NCBI GenBank assembly: GCA_009996615.1
Contig: JAACZU010000015.1
Span: 26,637-90,636, forward strand
Direction: 5' to 3'
From: Rhodanobacteraceae bacterium
GTDB taxonomy: Bacteria > Pseudomonadota > Gammaproteobacteria > Xanthomonadales > Rhodanobacteraceae
DNA length: 64,000 nt
Position numbers and translations under genes: made by a program
Part shown: positions 48,004 through 58,142 of the stretch, in pieces
Numbering within the stretch: the first letter of the stretch is position 1
Layout of the letters: every line of letters begins with the position of its first letter
Notes under the pieces: generated by a model
What the model was told of the DNA's origin: nothing
Databases searched by the model: none
The model's input: the letters and a program-made list of their open reading frames with translations, nothing else

Positions 48004-49437
48004 TCAGCCCTCTGTACCGTTGGCGTAGATCTTCACGATCTCGTACAGGAAGCGCCGACCGTCCATCAGCGACTTCACGCGGATGCGCTCGTTGAGGCCG
48101 TGCGCGCGACTGCCTTCGGCGTCGTGGAACATGCCCGACAGGCCGTAGGTCGGCGTACCGGCCGCGTTGAGGTAACGGCCGTCGGTGGCGCCGGTGGACA
48201 TGGTCGGCACGACCGCGACGCCCGGCCAGATCTCCTCGGCGAGCTTGCGCACCGGCTGCATGATCGCCGGCGTCAGCGCCGGCGCGACCGCGGCCGGCTC
48301 CGGCGGGCCGACCGTCGTGATCGCGATGCCCTCGTCGCCGGCGAGCCGGGCCAGCGTCTGCTTGACCGCCTCGACCGGCACGCCGGGCAGGATGCGGCAG
48401 TTGACGTTCGCGCTGGCGCGCTGCGGCAGCGCGTTCGGCGCATGGCCGGCGTTGACCATCGTCGCGACGCAGGTCGTGCGCAGCATGCTGTTCCAGGCCG
48501 GATTGACCGTCCACAGGCGCTCGGCCGCGGCGGCGTCGGGCGGCTCGCGCAGCACCGCCTTGATGTCCTCGGCGACCGCCGCCGGCACCAGCTCGATCTG
48601 CGAGGTGAAGTAGGCGCGCGTGGTCGGGTTGAGGCTGAGCGGAAACTGGTAGGCGCCGATGCGATCGAGCGCGGCACTCAGGCGATAGATCGGATTGGTC
48701 TTCTTCGGCCGCGAGCTGTGGCCGCCCGGATCGGTCAGCTCCAGATGGAAGTCCTGGTACTGCTTCTCGCCAGCCTGGATCTGCAGCGCGACCGGCTTGC
48801 CGTGCTCGTCGAGCTCGCCGCCGGCGCCCTCGTTCAGCGCGAACGCGGCCTTCATCGTCTCCGGATGATGCTTCAGCAGCCAGTCGACGCCGTCGAAGGT
48901 TTCCGAGGTCTCCTCGCCGCAGGTCAGCGCCAAGCGGATGTCGCGGCGCGGCTTGAAGCCTTCCTTGCGATAGCGGATCAGGCTGTCGGTGAACACCGCC
49001 GCCATCGCCTTGTCGTCGCTGGCGCCGCGCGCGTAGAACCAGCCGTCCTCCTCGACCAGCTTGAACGGATCGCGCGTCCAGTCCTCGCGGCGCGCCTCGA
49101 CCACGTCCAAGTGCGCCAGCAGCATGATCGGCGCGGCCTTGGGATCGGTGCCCCGGTAGGTCGCGATCAGGTTGCCGTCCTTGGGCCGGTCCGGCGGCAC
49201 CAGCACCTGCATGTCGGCGGCCGGGATGCCGGCCGCGAGCAGGCGCGCCCGCATCGCGTTCGCCGCTTCCGTGCAACTGCCGACCGACAGCGTCGTGTTG
49301 ATCTCGATGAGTTCCTTGTACAGCGCGCGGAAGGCGGCTTCGTCCGGCGCCGGCGTCCGGGCCTGCGCCTGTGCCTGCGACGACGACAGCGCGAGCGCCA
49401 CCGCGACAACCAACGTTCCCGCCCCCGTGTACCGCAT
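48004..49437 (-). CDS. M20 family metallopeptidase, exported
   Basis: 477 residues from ATG 49437; GAGGTGG lies just upstream. A signal peptide (residues ~1-24) ends in AQAQA. The zinc site of M20 peptidases is visible: LLAHLDVVEA near 110 (metal His and Asp), GASDDKAM near 140 (bridging Asp), CGEETSE near 175 (catalytic and metal Glu), and FHDAEGSRAHGLNER near the end with the last metal His. GGHSSRP belongs to the dimerisation lid region. It probably releases amino acids from peptides or acylated amino acids in the periplasm. Confidence 0.92.
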   Translation of the reverse strand: MRYTGAGTLVVAVALALSSSQAQAQARTPAPDEAAFRALYKELIEINTTLSVGSCTEAANAMRARLLAAGIPAADMQVLVPPDRPKDGNLIATYRGTDPKAAPIMLLAHLDVVEARREDWTRDPFKLVEEDGWFYARGASDDKAMAAVFTDSLIRYRKEGFKPRRDIRLALTCGEETSETFDGVDWLLKHHPETMKAAFALNEGAGGELDEHGKPVALQIQAGEKQYQDFHLELTDPGGHSSRPKKTNPIYRLSAALDRIGAYQFPLSLNPTTRAYFTSQIELVPAAVAEDIKAVLREPPDAAAAERLWTVNPAWNSMLRTTCVATMVNAGHAPNALPQRASANVNCRILPGVPVEAVKQTLARLAGDEGIAITTVGPPEPAAVAPALTPAIMQPVRKLAEEIWPGVAVVPTMSTGATDGRYLNAAGTPTYGLSGMFHDAEGSRAHGLNERIRVKSLMDGRRFLYEIVKIYANGTEG

Positions 49438-49623
49438 GTCCGCCACCTCACGCGAAGAAAGGCCAAGCGTGAACCGCCGCCTGGCCGACATCATGGGCCG
49501 TCAGTCATGCCTGCGAGACCGGATCGGCTGTTTCCCGATGGACCCGCGCCGGCGATCTGGCAAACTATCCGGCGGACCGCGCTCATGCCGCGGCTTTTTT
49601 GTACCCCATCAGGAAGGACTCGA

Positions 49624-50226
49624 ATGAAGTACATGCATCTCGCGGCGCTGTCGGCGCTGCTCGTCGGCGGCATCGCGTCGGCACAAGCCAGCAACCTGAT
49701 CGTGAACCCCAATTTCGACCTGAACGTAGACAGCTGGGACGCCGACACCAGCGGCACCCAGTTCTGGTACGACCCGACCCAGGATGCAAACGGCTCGGAC
49801 GCCTCCGGCGCGCTCGCGATGTCGACCGCGAACGGCACGAACTGGAACCTGGACGTGCACCAGTGCATCAACCAGGTCGTCGGCGGCCAGGACTTCAGCT
49901 TCGGCACGAAGATCAAGCCGAACACCGCGTCCGTCTTCGGCATGCGCTGCGCCGCGTTCGCCTCCACCGACTGCTCGGGCGAGGCACTGGCCGTGGCCGA
50001 TGCCGTGGAAGGGAATCCCGACAAGGCGGGCTGGATCGACTTCCGCACCGATGCGCCGTTCACGCTGCCGATGACGGCACACAGCGTCGTGTGCTCGCTC
50101 CTCGCCGAGCAGCCGCTGCGCAGCGGCGCCCAGCCGAACGGCTATGCCACCGCGATCTGGGCCGACGACGCGTTCTTCGGCCCCGGCACGACGCCGGTCA
50201 GCCTGCAGAGCTTCAGCATCGACTGA
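49624..50226 (+). CDS. Secreted protein of unknown function, carbohydrate-binding-like N-terminus
   Basis: 200 residues from ATG 49624, with AGGAAGGA 5 bases upstream. Signal peptide MKYMHLAALSALLVGGIASA with cleavage near AQA. The mature start NLIVNPNFDLNVDSWDADT is typical of beta-sandwich, carbohydrate-binding-like domains in extracellular proteins. Four Cys are placed in a way that suggests two disulphides (CINQ, CAAFASTDCSG, CSLL). No catalytic motif. Likely extracellular or outer-membrane associated. Confidence 0.72.
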   Translation: MKYMHLAALSALLVGGIASAQASNLIVNPNFDLNVDSWDADTSGTQFWYDPTQDANGSDASGALAMSTANGTNWNLDVHQCINQVVGGQDFSFGTKIKPNTASVFGMRCAAFASTDCSGEALAVADAVEGNPDKAGWIDFRTDAPFTLPMTAHSVVCSLLAEQPLRSGAQPNGYATAIWADDAFFGPGTTPVSLQSFSID

Positions 50227-50250
50227 TGCGACAGATGCCTGGGCGCACGG

Positions 50251-50964
50251 TCACCAGGCCGTGCGCTCCGGCAGCAGGCCGCGCAGCTCGGCGTCGGTCA
50301 GGTTGCGCCAGCGGCCGACCTTCAGCTCGCCGAGCCTGACGTTGACGATGCGCACGCGGCGCAGCTGCGTGACGCGATAGCCGAACGCGGCCGCCATCAG
50401 GCGGATCTGCCGGTTCAGGCCCTGCGTCAGCACGATGCGGAAGCCGTACTTGGCGATGCGCGTGGCGCGGCACGGCTTGGTCATCTGGCCGTGGATGCGC
50501 ACGCCGCGCGCCATGCCGGCGAGGAACTCCGGCGTGACCGGCTTGTTCACCGCGACCAGGTACTCCTTCTCGTGGCGGTTCTCCGCACGCAGGATCTCGT
50601 TGACGATGTCGCCGTTGCTGGTCAGCAGGATCAGCCCTTCCGAATCCTTGTCGAGGCGGCCGATCGGGAAGATGCGCTGCTGGTGGTCGATGAAGTCGAT
50701 GATGTTGCCGCCGACCTCGCGCTCGGTCGTGCAGGTGATGCCGACCGGCTTGTTCAATGCGATGTAGACGTGCTTGCGCGTGGCGCTGGCGGCACGGCGC
50801 GCGAGCAGCGGCTGGCCGTCGACCAGCACCTCGTCGCCCTCCTCGACCTGCGTGCCGATGCCGGGCGGTTGTCCGTTGACGGTGACGCGCTTTTCGGCGA
50901 TCAGGCGATCGGCCTCGCGACGGGAGCAGTAGCCGGTTTCGGCGATGTGTTTGTTCAGACGCAT
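50251..50964 (-). CDS. rluF: 23S rRNA pseudouridine synthase, RluF type
   Basis: 237 residues from ATG 50964. The S4 RNA-binding domain is at the start (MRLNKHIAETGYCSRREADR), followed by VYIALNKPVGITCTTE and the catalytic GRLDKDSEGLILL. GLNRQIRLMAAAFGYRVTQLRRVRI is the RsuA/RluB/E/F ending. The short length, the motif ALNKPVGITCTTE and the lack of long tails favour RluF, which modifies U2604 of 23S rRNA. No operon partner. A 9-base tandem repeat lies upstream. Confidence 0.9.
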   Translation of the reverse strand: MRLNKHIAETGYCSRREADRLIAEKRVTVNGQPPGIGTQVEEGDEVLVDGQPLLARRAASATRKHVYIALNKPVGITCTTEREVGGNIIDFIDHQQRIFPIGRLDKDSEGLILLTSNGDIVNEILRAENRHEKEYLVAVNKPVTPEFLAGMARGVRIHGQMTKPCRATRIAKYGFRIVLTQGLNRQIRLMAAAFGYRVTQLRRVRIVNVRLGELKVGRWRNLTDAELRGLLPERTAW

Positions 50965-51032
50965 CCGGCCATTGTACTTCACGCTCCGGCGCGCTCCGAC
51001 CGATGCGCACAAGATCAAGAGCGCAAAGCTTG

Positions 51033-51088
51033 AACCACGAAGAACACGAAGAACACGAAGAACACGAGGAACACGAGGAACACGAGGA
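51033..51088. repeat. Six near-perfect tandem units of AACACGAAG
   Basis: The first unit is AACCACGAAG with one extra base; then two AACACGAAG and three AACACGAGG units follow. It lies between rluF and the LysR gene, next to an inverted repeat at 51103. Confidence 0.85.
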
Positions 51089-51102
51089 AAAGCATAAAGC
51101 AT

Positions 51103-51193
51103 GTAGGGTGGGCCGCAGCCGCGTAGCGGCGAGTCCCACGCCCGCCTGCAACAACGGTGGGACTCGCGCCTTTGGCGCTGCGTCCCACCCTAC
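51103..51193. repeat. GTAGGGTGGG-family inverted repeat, doublet
   Basis: GTAGGGTGGGCCGCAGCCGC on the left with its GCGAGTCCCACG end, and GGTGGGACTCGCGCC with GCGTCCCACCCTAC on the right, forming one hairpin. Confidence 0.84.
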
Positions 51194-51234
51194 GCACTGC
51201 GTGTTTCAGGCTGTTGCTCTCAGCCCGGTCACCT

Positions 51235-52263
51235 TCACCGCTCGGAGTGGCCCGACTCGAAATAGTCGCCGCGCGTGAACAGCCCCGGCCGGATCAGGTC
51301 GACGAACGCGCGCGCCTCCGGCGACAGGTACTTGCCCTTGCGCACGACCACGCCGTAGCTGCGTTGCGGGAAGTACGCGCTCATGTTGCGCACCGCCAGG
51401 CGCGCGTGGTCCGCCTCGCCGATGCAGATGCCGGTCACGATCGAGATGCCCAGGCCCATCGCGACGTACTGCTTGATGACCTCCCAGCCGCCGACCTCGA
51501 TCGCGACGCGGTACGGCACCTTGCGCTGCTGGAAGATCAGGTCGACCAGGCGGTAGGTGGTCAGCCGCTGCGGCGGCAGGATCAGGCCGTACGGCGACAG
51601 GTCCTCCAGCCGCACCTCGCGGCGCGCGGCAAGCGGATGGTCCAGCGGCATGATCAGCAGCGGGTCGTAGGCGTGCACCGGCTCGTAGCCGAGGTCGCGC
51701 GGCACGTCGAGCATCGAGCCGACTGCGAAGTCGACCTCGTCCGAGCGCAACAAGGCGAGGCCGTCCTTGCCGGTGACGTTGTGCAACTGCAATTTCACCT
51801 GCGGGTAGCGTTCGCGGAACGCGCGCACCAGCGGCGGCAACAGGTACTGGATCGTCGAGGTGCCGGCGGCGATGTTCAGCTCGCCGGCGGCCTGCTCGGC
51901 CGTGCGCGCGTGGAAGCGGCGGTCGATGTCCTCGAGGCCGTCGACCAGCGGCTGCGCCAGCTCGTACAGCATCTGGCCCTCGCGCGTCAGCACCACGCGC
52001 CGGCGGCGGCGCTCGATCAGGCGCGCGCCGAGCTCCTTCTCCAGCGCCGCCAGCTGCAGGCTGACCGACGGCTGCGACAGGAACAGCGCCTCGGCCGCGC
52101 GCGACAGCGTGCCGAGCTTGGCGATCGTGCAGAACGCGCGCAGTTGCCGCGGCCGGTTGCCCTTGTAGTAGAAGCGCGGCGATTCGGCCGTTTCCGACGC
52201 GCGCCGGTCCTCGCGCCGGGACCGCCCCGCGGACTTCGCCTTGCCCGGAACGCGCTTGTTCAT
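51235..52263 (-). CDS. LysR-family transcriptional regulator, divergent from aceB
   Basis: 342 residues. A basic ~33-residue extension precedes the helix-turn-helix (QLRAFCTIAKLGTLSRAAEALFLSQPSVS spread over residues 40-68). The effector-binding domain follows (LNIAAGTSTIQYLLPPLV, IMPLDHPLAARREV). LysR proteins usually act on the promoter they share with their divergent target; here that is aceB of the glyoxylate shunt, so control by acetate or glyoxylate-type metabolites is the natural inference. A palindromic T-N11-A site is present in the shared region. Confidence 0.92.
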   Translation of the reverse strand: MNKRVPGKAKSAGRSRREDRRASETAESPRFYYKGNRPRQLRAFCTIAKLGTLSRAAEALFLSQPSVSLQLAALEKELGARLIERRRRRVVLTREGQMLYELAQPLVDGLEDIDRRFHARTAEQAAGELNIAAGTSTIQYLLPPLVRAFRERYPQVKLQLHNVTGKDGLALLRSDEVDFAVGSMLDVPRDLGYEPVHAYDPLLIMPLDHPLAARREVRLEDLSPYGLILPPQRLTTYRLVDLIFQQRKVPYRVAIEVGGWEVIKQYVAMGLGISIVTGICIGEADHARLAVRNMSAYFPQRSYGVVVRKGKYLSPEARAFVDLIRPGLFTRGDYFESGHSER

Positions 52264-52292
52264 GCTTTCTAATCAATCTCTTGCATGACACA

Positions 52293-52305
52293 TTGACATG
52301 ATCAA
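52293..52305. promoter_or_regulatory. Candidate LysR-type operator between the regulator and aceB
   Basis: TTGACATGATCAA is a T-N11-A motif with TTGA/TCAA symmetry in the AT-rich shared gap (52264-52385). TTGACA within it could also be a -35 element for aceB, with TATGCT at 52323 as a widely spaced -10 guess. Confidence 0.55.
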
Positions 52306-52385
52306 TTTTTCTCATTGAAACATATGCTTTGTCAAATGCTGCGCTGCACGCATAGGCTGGACGCCCGACCCGTGGAGCCAACACC

Positions 52386-54002
52386 ATGGCTGTCCCGATG
52401 GAAATGCGGTCGCCGCCGGCCGCGCACTGCGCCGCCGGCCTGGAGCCCCGCCACGCCGAGATCCTGACGCCGGCCGCACGCGGCTTCCTCGGCGAACTGC
52501 ATGACCGCTTCGAGCCACGCCGGCGCGCGCTGGTGGCCGCCCGCGCGCAGCGCCAGGCGCGCTACGACGCCGGCGAACTGCCGGATTTCGCGCCCGACAC
52601 GGCCGAACTGCGCGCATCCGACTGGCAGGTCGCGCCGATCCCGCCGCTGCTGCAGGACCGCCGCGTCGAGATCACCGGCCCGGTAGAGCGCAAGATGATC
52701 ATCAACGCGCTGAACTCGGGCGCGAACGTGTTCATGGCCGACTTCGAGGACTCGACCGCGCCGACCTGGGCGGCCCTGCTCGACGGCCAGGTGAACCTGC
52801 GCGACGCGGTCGCCGGGCGCATCGAGTACCGCGCGCCGGACGGGCGCGCGTACCGCGTCGGGCCCGACCCGGCCGTGCTGATGGTGCGCCCGCGCGGCTG
52901 GCACCTGCCGGAGAAGCACGCGCAGGTCGACGGCGAGGCGATGGCCGGCGCGCTGTTCGACTTCGGCCTGTTCGCGTTCCACAACGCCGCCGCGCTGCAC
53001 GCGCACGGCCGCGGGCCGTTCTTCTACCTGCCCAAGCTCGAGGCCGCCGCCGAGGCCGCGCTGTGGGACGACGTGATGGCGTTCGCCGAGGACACGCTCG
53101 GCCTGCCGCGCGGCGCGATGAAGGTGACCGTGCTGATCGAGACGCTGCCGGCCGCGTTCGCGATGGACGAGATCCTGTGGGCGCTGCGCACGCGCATTGC
53201 CGGCCTCAACTGCGGGCGCTGGGACTACATCTTTTCGTACCTGAAGACGCTGCGCGCGCACCGCGACCGCCTGCTGCCCGAGCGCGGCCAGGTGCAGATG
53301 ACGGTGCCGTTCCTGCGCAGCTATTCCGAGCTGCTGATCCGCACCTGCCACCGCCGCGGCGCGTTCGCGATGGGCGGCATGGCGGCGCAGATCCCGATCA
53401 GCGGCGATGCGGCCGCGAACGAGACCGCGCTGGCCAAGGTGCGCGCAGACAAGCTGCGCGAGGTCACGGCCGGCCACGACGGCACCTGGGTCGCGCATCC
53501 GGCGCTGGTGCCGGTCGCGCGCGCGGTGTTCGACGCGCACATGCCGACGCCGAACCAGCTGCACGTGCGCCGCGACGACGTCGCCGCGACGCGCGAGAGC
53601 CTGCTCGCGCCGTGCGCCGGCACGATCACGCGCGAAGGTTTCGCCGGCAACGTCGAAGTCTGCCTGCGCTACCTCGCCGCCTGGCTCGACGGCCAGGGCT
53701 GCGTGCCGATCCATCACCTGATGGAGGACGCGGCGACCGCCGAGATCGCGCGCGCGCAGCTGTGGCAATGGCTGCACCACGCCGATGGCGGCGGCGCGCC
53801 CGAGCTGACTTTCGACGACGACGCGCCGATCGAACTCGCGCTGTTCGACACCACGCTCGCGCACACGCGCCATCGCCTCGCCGCACTCGCGCTGCCCGGG
53901 CAGGCGCGCCTCGACGCCGCGGCCGAACTGCTCGCCGCGCTGACCCACGCGGATGCGTTGGCCGATTTTTTGACCCTGGCTGCCTATCCGCAACTGCCGT
54001 AG
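52386..54002 (+). CDS. aceB: Malate synthase A
   Basis: 538 residues from ATG 52386, with GGAG upstream. The A-type enzyme condenses glyoxylate and acetyl-CoA to malate in the glyoxylate shunt. NVFMADFEDSTAPTW contains conserved active-site residues, GRWDYIFSYLKTLRAHRD is the family signature, and MGGMAAQIPIS is in the substrate loop. Length is right for MSA. The gene is directly followed by aceA and driven away from the LysR gene, so the shunt forms one controlled block. Confidence 0.96.
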   Translation: MAVPMEMRSPPAAHCAAGLEPRHAEILTPAARGFLGELHDRFEPRRRALVAARAQRQARYDAGELPDFAPDTAELRASDWQVAPIPPLLQDRRVEITGPVERKMIINALNSGANVFMADFEDSTAPTWAALLDGQVNLRDAVAGRIEYRAPDGRAYRVGPDPAVLMVRPRGWHLPEKHAQVDGEAMAGALFDFGLFAFHNAAALHAHGRGPFFYLPKLEAAAEAALWDDVMAFAEDTLGLPRGAMKVTVLIETLPAAFAMDEILWALRTRIAGLNCGRWDYIFSYLKTLRAHRDRLLPERGQVQMTVPFLRSYSELLIRTCHRRGAFAMGGMAAQIPISGDAAANETALAKVRADKLREVTAGHDGTWVAHPALVPVARAVFDAHMPTPNQLHVRRDDVAATRESLLAPCAGTITREGFAGNVEVCLRYLAAWLDGQGCVPIHHLMEDAATAEIARAQLWQWLHHADGGGAPELTFDDDAPIELALFDTTLAHTRHRLAALALPGQARLDAAAELLAALTHADALADFLTLAAYPQLP

Positions 54003-54017
54003 GACTGAAAGCATTTT

Positions 54018-54087
54018 GTAGGAGCCCACCCTGTGGGCGACCCGACGCCTCATACACATGCCGGTCGCGCACAGGGTGCGCTCCTAC
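54018..54087. repeat. GTAGGAGCCC-family inverted repeat
   Basis: GTAGGAGCCCACCCTGTGGG at the left and CGCACAGGGTGCGCTCCTAC at the right form a long imperfect hairpin. It is in the aceB-aceA gap. Further copies lie at 56216 and 57463. Confidence 0.84.
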
Positions 54088-54132
54088 GACAACAGAACAC
54101 GCGCCATCCTGCACGACCAACCGAGGTCCACC

Positions 54133-55443
<1,311 letters not shown>

Positions 55444-55767
55444 GCGGCGAGGCGGGTGGATGCGCAAGCGACCGGCATCGGAACCGCATCGGGGGAGAGG
55501 GACCCGACCAGGGGGGAAGGCCGGAACAAGCGGCCCGATGCCGGCGCTGCGCGAGGACGCCTCCGGGGAGATGGCGTCCACCCATGCAGACGGCGGCGCG
55601 GCGGCTTTCGTCGCACCGCGGGATCCGCCGGTGCGTCAGGCCGGCACGACGTAACATGGGCGTGCGGCGCCAGCGGCGTCGAAGCCTGCTCCGGCGGCCC
55701 TGTTCCTGTTCCAGCGTCCACGGACTGCGCAGGCGGAGCAACCGATTCCCCGATCGAGGAGTACGCC
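55444..55767. other. Gene-free stretch between aceA and osmC
   Basis: 324 bases. An in-frame extension upstream of the osmC start is open but has no family features and no ribosome binding site. No repeat, hairpin of note or RNA gene was recognised. Confidence 0.55.
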
Positions 55768-56190
55768 ATGAAGAAGCATGCATCCGCGGTATGGACCGGC
55801 GGCCTGATGGACGGCAAGGGCACGATGTCGACCCAGACCGGCGTGCTGTCGGACGCGCCGTACGGCTTCAAGTCGCGCTTCGAGGACGGCCCCGGCACGA
55901 ATCCGGAGGAACTGATCGCCGCCGCGCACGCCGGCTGCTTCTCGATGGCGCTGTCGCTGATGCTCGGCCAGGCTGGCCTGACGCCCGAGCGCATCGAAAC
56001 CAGGGCCGAGGTCTCGCTGGAAAAGGTCGGCGAAGGCTTTGCGATCACCGCCAGCCACCTCGACGTCAGCGCGAAGGTGCCCGGCACCGACGCGGCGGCG
56101 TTCCAGCGCATCGCCACGCAGGCCAAGGAAGGCTGCCCGTTGTCGAAACTGATGACCGCGAAGATCACGATGGACGCGCGGCTGGTGTAG
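55768..56190 (+). CDS. OsmC family peroxiredoxin
   Basis: 140 residues from ATG 55768, with GAGGAG upstream. OsmC-type proteins reduce organic hydroperoxides using two Cys: here AAHAGCFSMAL near residue 57 holds the peroxidatic Cys and KEGCPLSKL near 125 the resolving Cys. GTNPEELIAAAHAGC is the signature. The SDAPYGFKSRFEDGPGTN region favours the OsmC proper subgroup over Ohr. It protects against osmotic and oxidative stress in the cytoplasm. Confidence 0.94.
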   Translation: MKKHASAVWTGGLMDGKGTMSTQTGVLSDAPYGFKSRFEDGPGTNPEELIAAAHAGCFSMALSLMLGQAGLTPERIETRAEVSLEKVGEGFAITASHLDVSAKVPGTDAAAFQRIATQAKEGCPLSKLMTAKITMDARLV

Positions 56191-56215
56191 AGCTTCGGCA
56201 GCGCGAGAACCTCTT

Positions 56216-56291
56216 GTAGGAGCCCACCCTGTGGGCGACCTCATGTGCGCGACCGGCCGATGCCGCCGGTCGCGCACAGGGTGCGCTCCTG
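56216..56291. repeat. GTAGGAGCCC-family inverted repeat
   Basis: GTAGGAGCCCACCCTGTGGG at the left and GCACAGGGTGCGCTCCTGC at the right, with CGACCGGC/GCCGGTCG inside; close to the copy at 54018. It lies between osmC and the RNA ligase gene. Confidence 0.84.
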
Positions 56292-56323
56292 CTCAGCGCG
56301 CGCCGGAAGGCGGGGCGTAGCGC

Positions 56324-56866
56324 TTACACCCGCAGCGGCCAACGCGCGAGCAGGTCGTAGTCGCCGCTCGGGCGGCTTGCGATCAACACGAATTCGTCGA
56401 CCGGCCAGCGCACCGGCGTCGCCGGCGCGGCTTCGATCGGATGCTCGATGTCGCGCAGCACGGTGACGTGCGGCACGAATTGCGCGGACCGCGCGACGTG
56501 GCAATCGTGCGCGCGCAGAGCCTCGACCAGCCGCTCGAACAACACCTGCAGGGCCGGCGCCGGCTCGGCGCAGCCGAGCCAGCCGACGTGTGCCCTCGCG
56601 AAACTGCCGAAGCGGTCGAGCACGCAGTCGAACGAACCGGCCCGCGCCTGCGCCGCCGCGGCGCAGGCCGCCGCCACCAGCGCCGGCGGCAACTCGGCGA
56701 ACTCGCCGAGGAACGGCAGCGTCATGTGCAACCGCTCGGTCTTGACGCGCCGCCCGCGCGGCGCCGCGGTGCGCACGAACGCATCGACCGCGCCGGCGAT
56801 CCGCGCGCGCGTCGCCTCGTCCGGCCACAAGGCGAAGAACAGCTTGTGTTCGTGCACCCTCGTCAC
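56324..56866 (-). CDS. thpR: RNA 2',3'-cyclic phosphodiesterase (2'-5' RNA ligase family)
   Basis: 180 residues from GTG 56866. The two HxTx motifs that define the 2H phosphoesterase fold are HMTLPFLG near residue 47 and HVTVLRD near 130. ThpR opens 2',3'-cyclic phosphates on RNA and can join 2'-5' ends in reverse. The start HKLFFALWPD and the length match the family. The frame is open to 57133 but runs over the neighbouring divergent region without family features. Confidence 0.9.
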   Translation of the reverse strand: MTRVHEHKLFFALWPDEATRARIAGAVDAFVRTAAPRGRRVKTERLHMTLPFLGEFAELPPALVAAACAAAAQARAGSFDCVLDRFGSFARAHVGWLGCAEPAPALQVLFERLVEALRAHDCHVARSAQFVPHVTVLRDIEHPIEAAPATPVRWPVDEFVLIASRPSGDYDLLARWPLRV

Positions 56867-56870
56867 GTCC

Positions 56871-56877
56871 GCCTCCC
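56871..56877 (-). promoter_or_regulatory. Ribosome binding site deciding the thpR start
   Basis: On the minus strand GGGAGGC lies 4 bases before GTG 56866, the only strong site near the family start. Confidence 0.65.
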
Positions 56878-57023
56878 ATCCCGTCGTCGGGATCGATCCC
56901 CCGCATGCTACGCCCGTCGTGCGCGGAAGCACGTGCGCGTCAGCGGCGGCAGTCCAAAGAGGGATGCGCTGCGCGTGCGACCGGTGTAGAACGTCGCCCG
57001 GCCCAATCGATCGCGGAACCTGA

Positions 57024-57455
57024 ATGCGCATTCTCGCCCTGCCCCTGCTCGCCCTCGCATTCACGCTCGGCGGCTGCCAGTCCGCGCCGCCGCGCGGCAC
57101 GGCGACGCCGGCCGCTCCGAAGCAGGCGGCCACGCTCCATGGCCGCGCGTCCTACCTCGAACGCATGCAGTTGCCGGCCGATGCGGTGCTCGAGGTGCAG
57201 TTGCTCGGCGAGCGCACCGCCGACACGTCGACGAGCGTGCTCGCGGAGCAGCGGTTCACACGCCTGCACGGGCCGCCCTATGAGTTCGAACTGGCCTACG
57301 ACCCGACCCGCATCGACGCGGACATGCACTGCAGCCTGCGCGCGACGCTGCGCCGCGGCGACGGCCATCTCGAGTTCGTCACCGAACGCCGCGTGCCGGT
57401 CGCGCCGGGCAGCGGCGAGACGGTCGAGTTCCGCCTCGTGCGCGCGGGCGGATAG
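57024..57455 (+). CDS. YbaY-family lipoprotein
   Basis: 143 residues. Signal peptide with lipobox TLGGC, Cys at residue 18. After a Pro/Ala linker the domain LHGRASYLERMQLPADAVLEVQLL, then EFELAYDPTRIDADMHCSLRATL, matches the YbaY/YscW group of small beta-rich lipoproteins. YscW-type relatives act as pilotins for secretins, but most YbaY proteins have no known role and no type III genes are nearby. Predicted to be attached to an envelope membrane. Confidence 0.85.
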   Translation: MRILALPLLALAFTLGGCQSAPPRGTATPAAPKQAATLHGRASYLERMQLPADAVLEVQLLGERTADTSTSVLAEQRFTRLHGPPYEFELAYDPTRIDADMHCSLRATLRRGDGHLEFVTERRVPVAPGSGETVEFRLVRAGG

Positions 57456-57462
57456 CATCGAT

Positions 57463-57537
57463 TGCAGGAGCCCACCTTGCGCGCGACCGGTGTTGCGATC
57501 CGTGTTGCCCCGGTCGCGCACAGGGTGCGCTCCTGCA
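57463..57537. repeat. GTAGGAGCCC-family inverted repeat, diverged copy
   Basis: TGCAGGAGCCCACCTTGCG at the left and GCGCACAGGGTGCGCTCCTGCA at the right, in fragments, with CGCGACCGG/CCGGTCGCG inside. Third copy within 3.5 kb. Confidence 0.8.
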
Positions 57538-57554
57538 CCACGAGCAGCCGGGCG

Positions 57555-58064
57555 TCAGTACGCGCCCATGTAGTCGCGCTTGCCGATCTCGACGCCGTTG
57601 TGGCGCAGCAGCGCATAGACGGTCGTGACGTGGAAGAAGAACTGCGGCAGGCCGTAGTGCAGCAGGTAGCTCTGGCCGTCGAGCGTGCGCTCCTTCGGCG
57701 TGCCCGGGCGCAGCACGATCTCGCGCTGCTCGCTGCCGGCGAACGCGGCCGCGTCGAGGCCGCCGATAAACGCGAGCGTCTTCGCCACGCGCGCCTTCAG
57801 TTCGTCGAAGCTCTGCTCGGTATCGTCGTACGCCGGCACGTCGACGCCGGCCAGGCGCGCCGACACGCTCTTGGCGAAGTCGCTGGCGATCTGCACCTGG
57901 CGCACCAGCGGGAACATGTCCGGATACAGGCGCGCCTGCAGCAGCGCGGCCGGCTCGATCTTGCGCTCCAGCACATGCGCCTCGGCCTTGGACAGCAGGT
58001 CGGCGAGGCTGCCGAGCATCTGGCGGAACACCGGCACCGAAGCGGCATACATCGAAATCGTCAT
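57555..58064 (-). CDS. DUF1993 family protein
   Basis: 169 residues. DUF1993 features are MYAASVPVFRQMLGSLADLL at the start, ARLYPDMFPLVRQVQIASDFAK, and a C-terminal LLHYGLPQFFFHVTTVYALLRHNG. The predicted fold is a four-helix bundle related to DinB/YfiT-type proteins, with His residues that could bind metal. No function known. Stands alone on the minus strand. Confidence 0.88.
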   Translation of the reverse strand: MTISMYAASVPVFRQMLGSLADLLSKAEAHVLERKIEPAALLQARLYPDMFPLVRQVQIASDFAKSVSARLAGVDVPAYDDTEQSFDELKARVAKTLAFIGGLDAAAFAGSEQREIVLRPGTPKERTLDGQSYLLHYGLPQFFFHVTTVYALLRHNGVEIGKRDYMGAY

Positions 58065-58142
58065 GGCGAGGCTTCCTGGGAAGTGAACGGCCGGGAAGCA
58101 TAGCCGCTTGGCGCGATGAGCGACGCATGAGCGCCCGAGCCG

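Noticed and set aside
51033..51088. CRISPR-like or coding repeat
   Set aside because: Nine-base units without spacers; plain minisatellite.
55456..55767. N-terminal extension of the OsmC protein
   Set aside because: The family starts at 55768, which has its own ribosome binding site; the extension is low complexity.
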